Origin: Chitinophagales bacterium
Lineage (GTDB): Bacteria > Bacteroidota > Bacteroidia > Chitinophagales > Chitinophagaceae
NCBI GenBank assembly: GCA_015655125.1
Contig: JAATFP010000061.1
Coordinates: forward strand, 1-64,000
DNA length: 64,000 nucleotides
Direction: 5' to 3'
A model generated the notes under the pieces. It was not told where the DNA came from. It saw nothing but the letters and a program-made list of their open reading frames with translations, and made no database searches. Both the position numbers and the translations under genes were made by a program. This document shows, piece by piece, positions 62,888 to 64,000 of this stretch (position 1 is the stretch's first letter; every line of letters starts with the position of its first letter).

Positions 62888-63784
62888 ATGCGGCGATTCG
62901 TTTATTTCATCAATCCAATTTCAGGAACAAAGAACAAAGATGTTCTTTTAGAACTTATTAAAAAAAGGACTTCCAAAGAAAACATTCCTTTTGAGATCTT
63001 ACATACGAATGCCGAAGGTGATTATATTTACCTGGTTGAAAAGATCAAATACGAAAACATCACTGATGTGATCATTTGCGGCGGTGATGGAACCGTTAAC
63101 CAGCTGGCCGCATCGCTTCTCGGCGTTGATGTAAACATTGGCATCATTCCGATGGGTTCCGGAAATGGACTCGCTTTGGCCGCCGGCATACCACGTAATC
63201 CCAACAAGGCCCTGGATATTATCTTCAAAGGAAATTCTGCATTGATCGACAGTTTTTATATCAATGAAAAATTCAGCTGCATGCTGTGTGGACTCGGCTT
63301 CGATGCACAGGTGGCACATGATTTTGCGAAACAAAAAAAACGCGGATTGGCTACTTACATAAAACAAACCATCAAAAATTTTGTGAATGCAAAAACATAC
63401 AATTTCGTTTTAAAAATGAACGATGTTACTGTTACCACCGAAGCATTTTTTATCAGCATTGCGAATAGCAACCAGTTTGGAAATAATGTGACGATTGCGC
63501 CCAAAGCCAGTATCAGCGATGGTTTGATAGATATCGTAATCGTAAGCAAAATGAGTAAAATGAAATTGCTGTATACAATTGCCAAACAAATAGCGGCTGG
63601 CGAACCGGATATCAGTCACAGTAAGAAATACAAACCCGAAGATATTTATTATTACCAGGCTAAGAAAATCAGTATTGAAAACCCTGATAAGGCGCCGTTT
63701 CACATCGATGGCGATCCTGCAACAACTTCAAAAAGTTTCGAGATACGCGTAGTGGAAAAAGCATTTCGATTATTACAACCTTAA
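62888..63784 (+). CDS. diacylglycerol/sphingosine kinase-family lipid kinase
   Basis: 298 aa, YegS/DgkB-type fold. Nucleotide motif IICGGDGTVNQLA at residues 62-75 and IGIIPMGSGNGLALAAGIPR at 84-103, which are the family hallmarks. C-terminal beta domain ends HIDGDPATTS, with the Gly-Asp typical of these kinases. It phosphorylates a lipid such as diacylglycerol or a ceramide-like base; in Bacteroidota, which contain sphingolipids, a sphingoid substrate is possible but not shown. Confidence 0.9.
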   Translation: MRRFVYFINPISGTKNKDVLLELIKKRTSKENIPFEILHTNAEGDYIYLVEKIKYENITDVIICGGDGTVNQLAASLLGVDVNIGIIPMGSGNGLALAAGIPRNPNKALDIIFKGNSALIDSFYINEKFSCMLCGLGFDAQVAHDFAKQKKRGLATYIKQTIKNFVNAKTYNFVLKMNDVTVTTEAFFISIANSNQFGNNVTIAPKASISDGLIDIVIVSKMSKMKLLYTIAKQIAAGEPDISHSKKYKPEDIYYYQAKKISIENPDKAPFHIDGDPATTSKSFEIRVVEKAFRLLQP

Positions 63785-64000
63785 TTACCGATCAATGCTG
63801 CCACCTGCTTCAGTGCACCGGAATTCATCGCATTGCTGAAAGATTCTTTTACGTCGCGCTTTTCGCCATGTGTCAAATGAAAATTGAGTGCCGCTGTTTT
63901 TTCCTCTTTTTCGGGTAAATACATGATCATGATCTTATGCAATCCGGAATCTCCGGAAGTTTTATAATAACTGAACTGATCCGTTTGAAAATAATCCTGC
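63781..64000 (-). CDS. 3' end of unrecognised gene, cut by window edge
   Basis: Minus-strand frame open from the window edge to TAA at 63781-63783; about 72 residues visible. Ends with NFHLTHGEKRDVKESFSNAM and a final helix GALKQVAALIGN; before that IMIMYLPEKEEKTAALN. The overlap with the convergent lipid kinase stop is 3 bases. I do not recognise the family from this fragment. Confidence 0.6.
   Translation of the reverse strand, partial: QDYFQTDQFSYYKTSGDSGLHKIMIMYLPEKEEKTAALNFHLTHGEKRDVKESFSNAMNSGALKQVAALIGN

Noticed and set aside
1-64000. tRNA, rRNA, riboswitch or insertion sequence
   Set aside because: No cloverleaf, no ribosomal RNA stretches, no known riboswitch core and no transposase frame could be recognised by eye.

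Overview
The window comes from the chromosome of a Bacteroidota bacterium, most likely of the family Chitinophagaceae. The reasons are a SusC/SusD pair, many lipoproteins with a Cys-Lys-Lys type start, WG-repeat, DUF4397 and TlpA/DUF4369 proteins, a plant/fungal-like IlvC, weak or absent Shine-Dalgarno sites, and TAnnTTTG-type -7 boxes close to start codons. No rRNA, tRNA, CRISPR array, phage or insertion sequence was found. Intergenic gaps are unusually rich in short tandem and inverted repeats.

Layout. 1-9.1 kb: sugar kinase, YciO-type protein, WG-repeat protein, prfA, a COG0402 amidohydrolase, a lipoprotein with a JAMM-like motif, and two tandem paralogous secreted proteins. 9.1-18.1 kb: recO with an in-frame stop, an MMPL/RND transporter, and a susC-susD-DUF4397 operon closed by a strong terminator. 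18.2-24.9 kb, all minus strand: TlpA-like lipoprotein, gatB, double-PDZ protein, a subclass B1 metallo-beta-lactamase homologue and a large unknown helical protein.

25-37.8 kb: the complete branched-chain amino acid region, leuA-leuC-leuD-leuB, then ilvE-ilvD-ilvB-(ABM protein)-ilvN-ilvC-ilvA. Between leuB and ilvE lies the most striking feature of the window: a 34-codon open frame with 17 Ile/Val codons, followed directly by a GC-rich terminator hairpin and T-run, with a Bacteroidota-type promoter just upstream. This has the layout of an ilv leader-peptide attenuator. The ilvE gene that follows carries an in-frame TAA 59 codons before its natural end.

37.9-54.7 kb: nitrogen and bicarbonate block. 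Minus strand: ureA-ureB-ureC-ureE-ureF-ureG-ureD and a nickel-transporter-like membrane protein. Plus strand: gltB-gltD-amtB. Minus strand: ppc. Urease releases ammonia and CO2, AmtB imports ammonium, GltBD assimilates nitrogen, and PEP carboxylase can use bicarbonate to supply carbon skeletons.

54.7-57.4 kb: phenylacetate genes paaD-paaG-paaI-paaY, without paaABC in the window. 57.4-64 kb: two small exported proteins, obgE, a CPBP-family membrane protein, a secreted unknown, a fabH-type ketoacyl synthase, a diacylglycerol-kinase family protein, and the 3' end of an unrecognised minus-strand gene running off the window.
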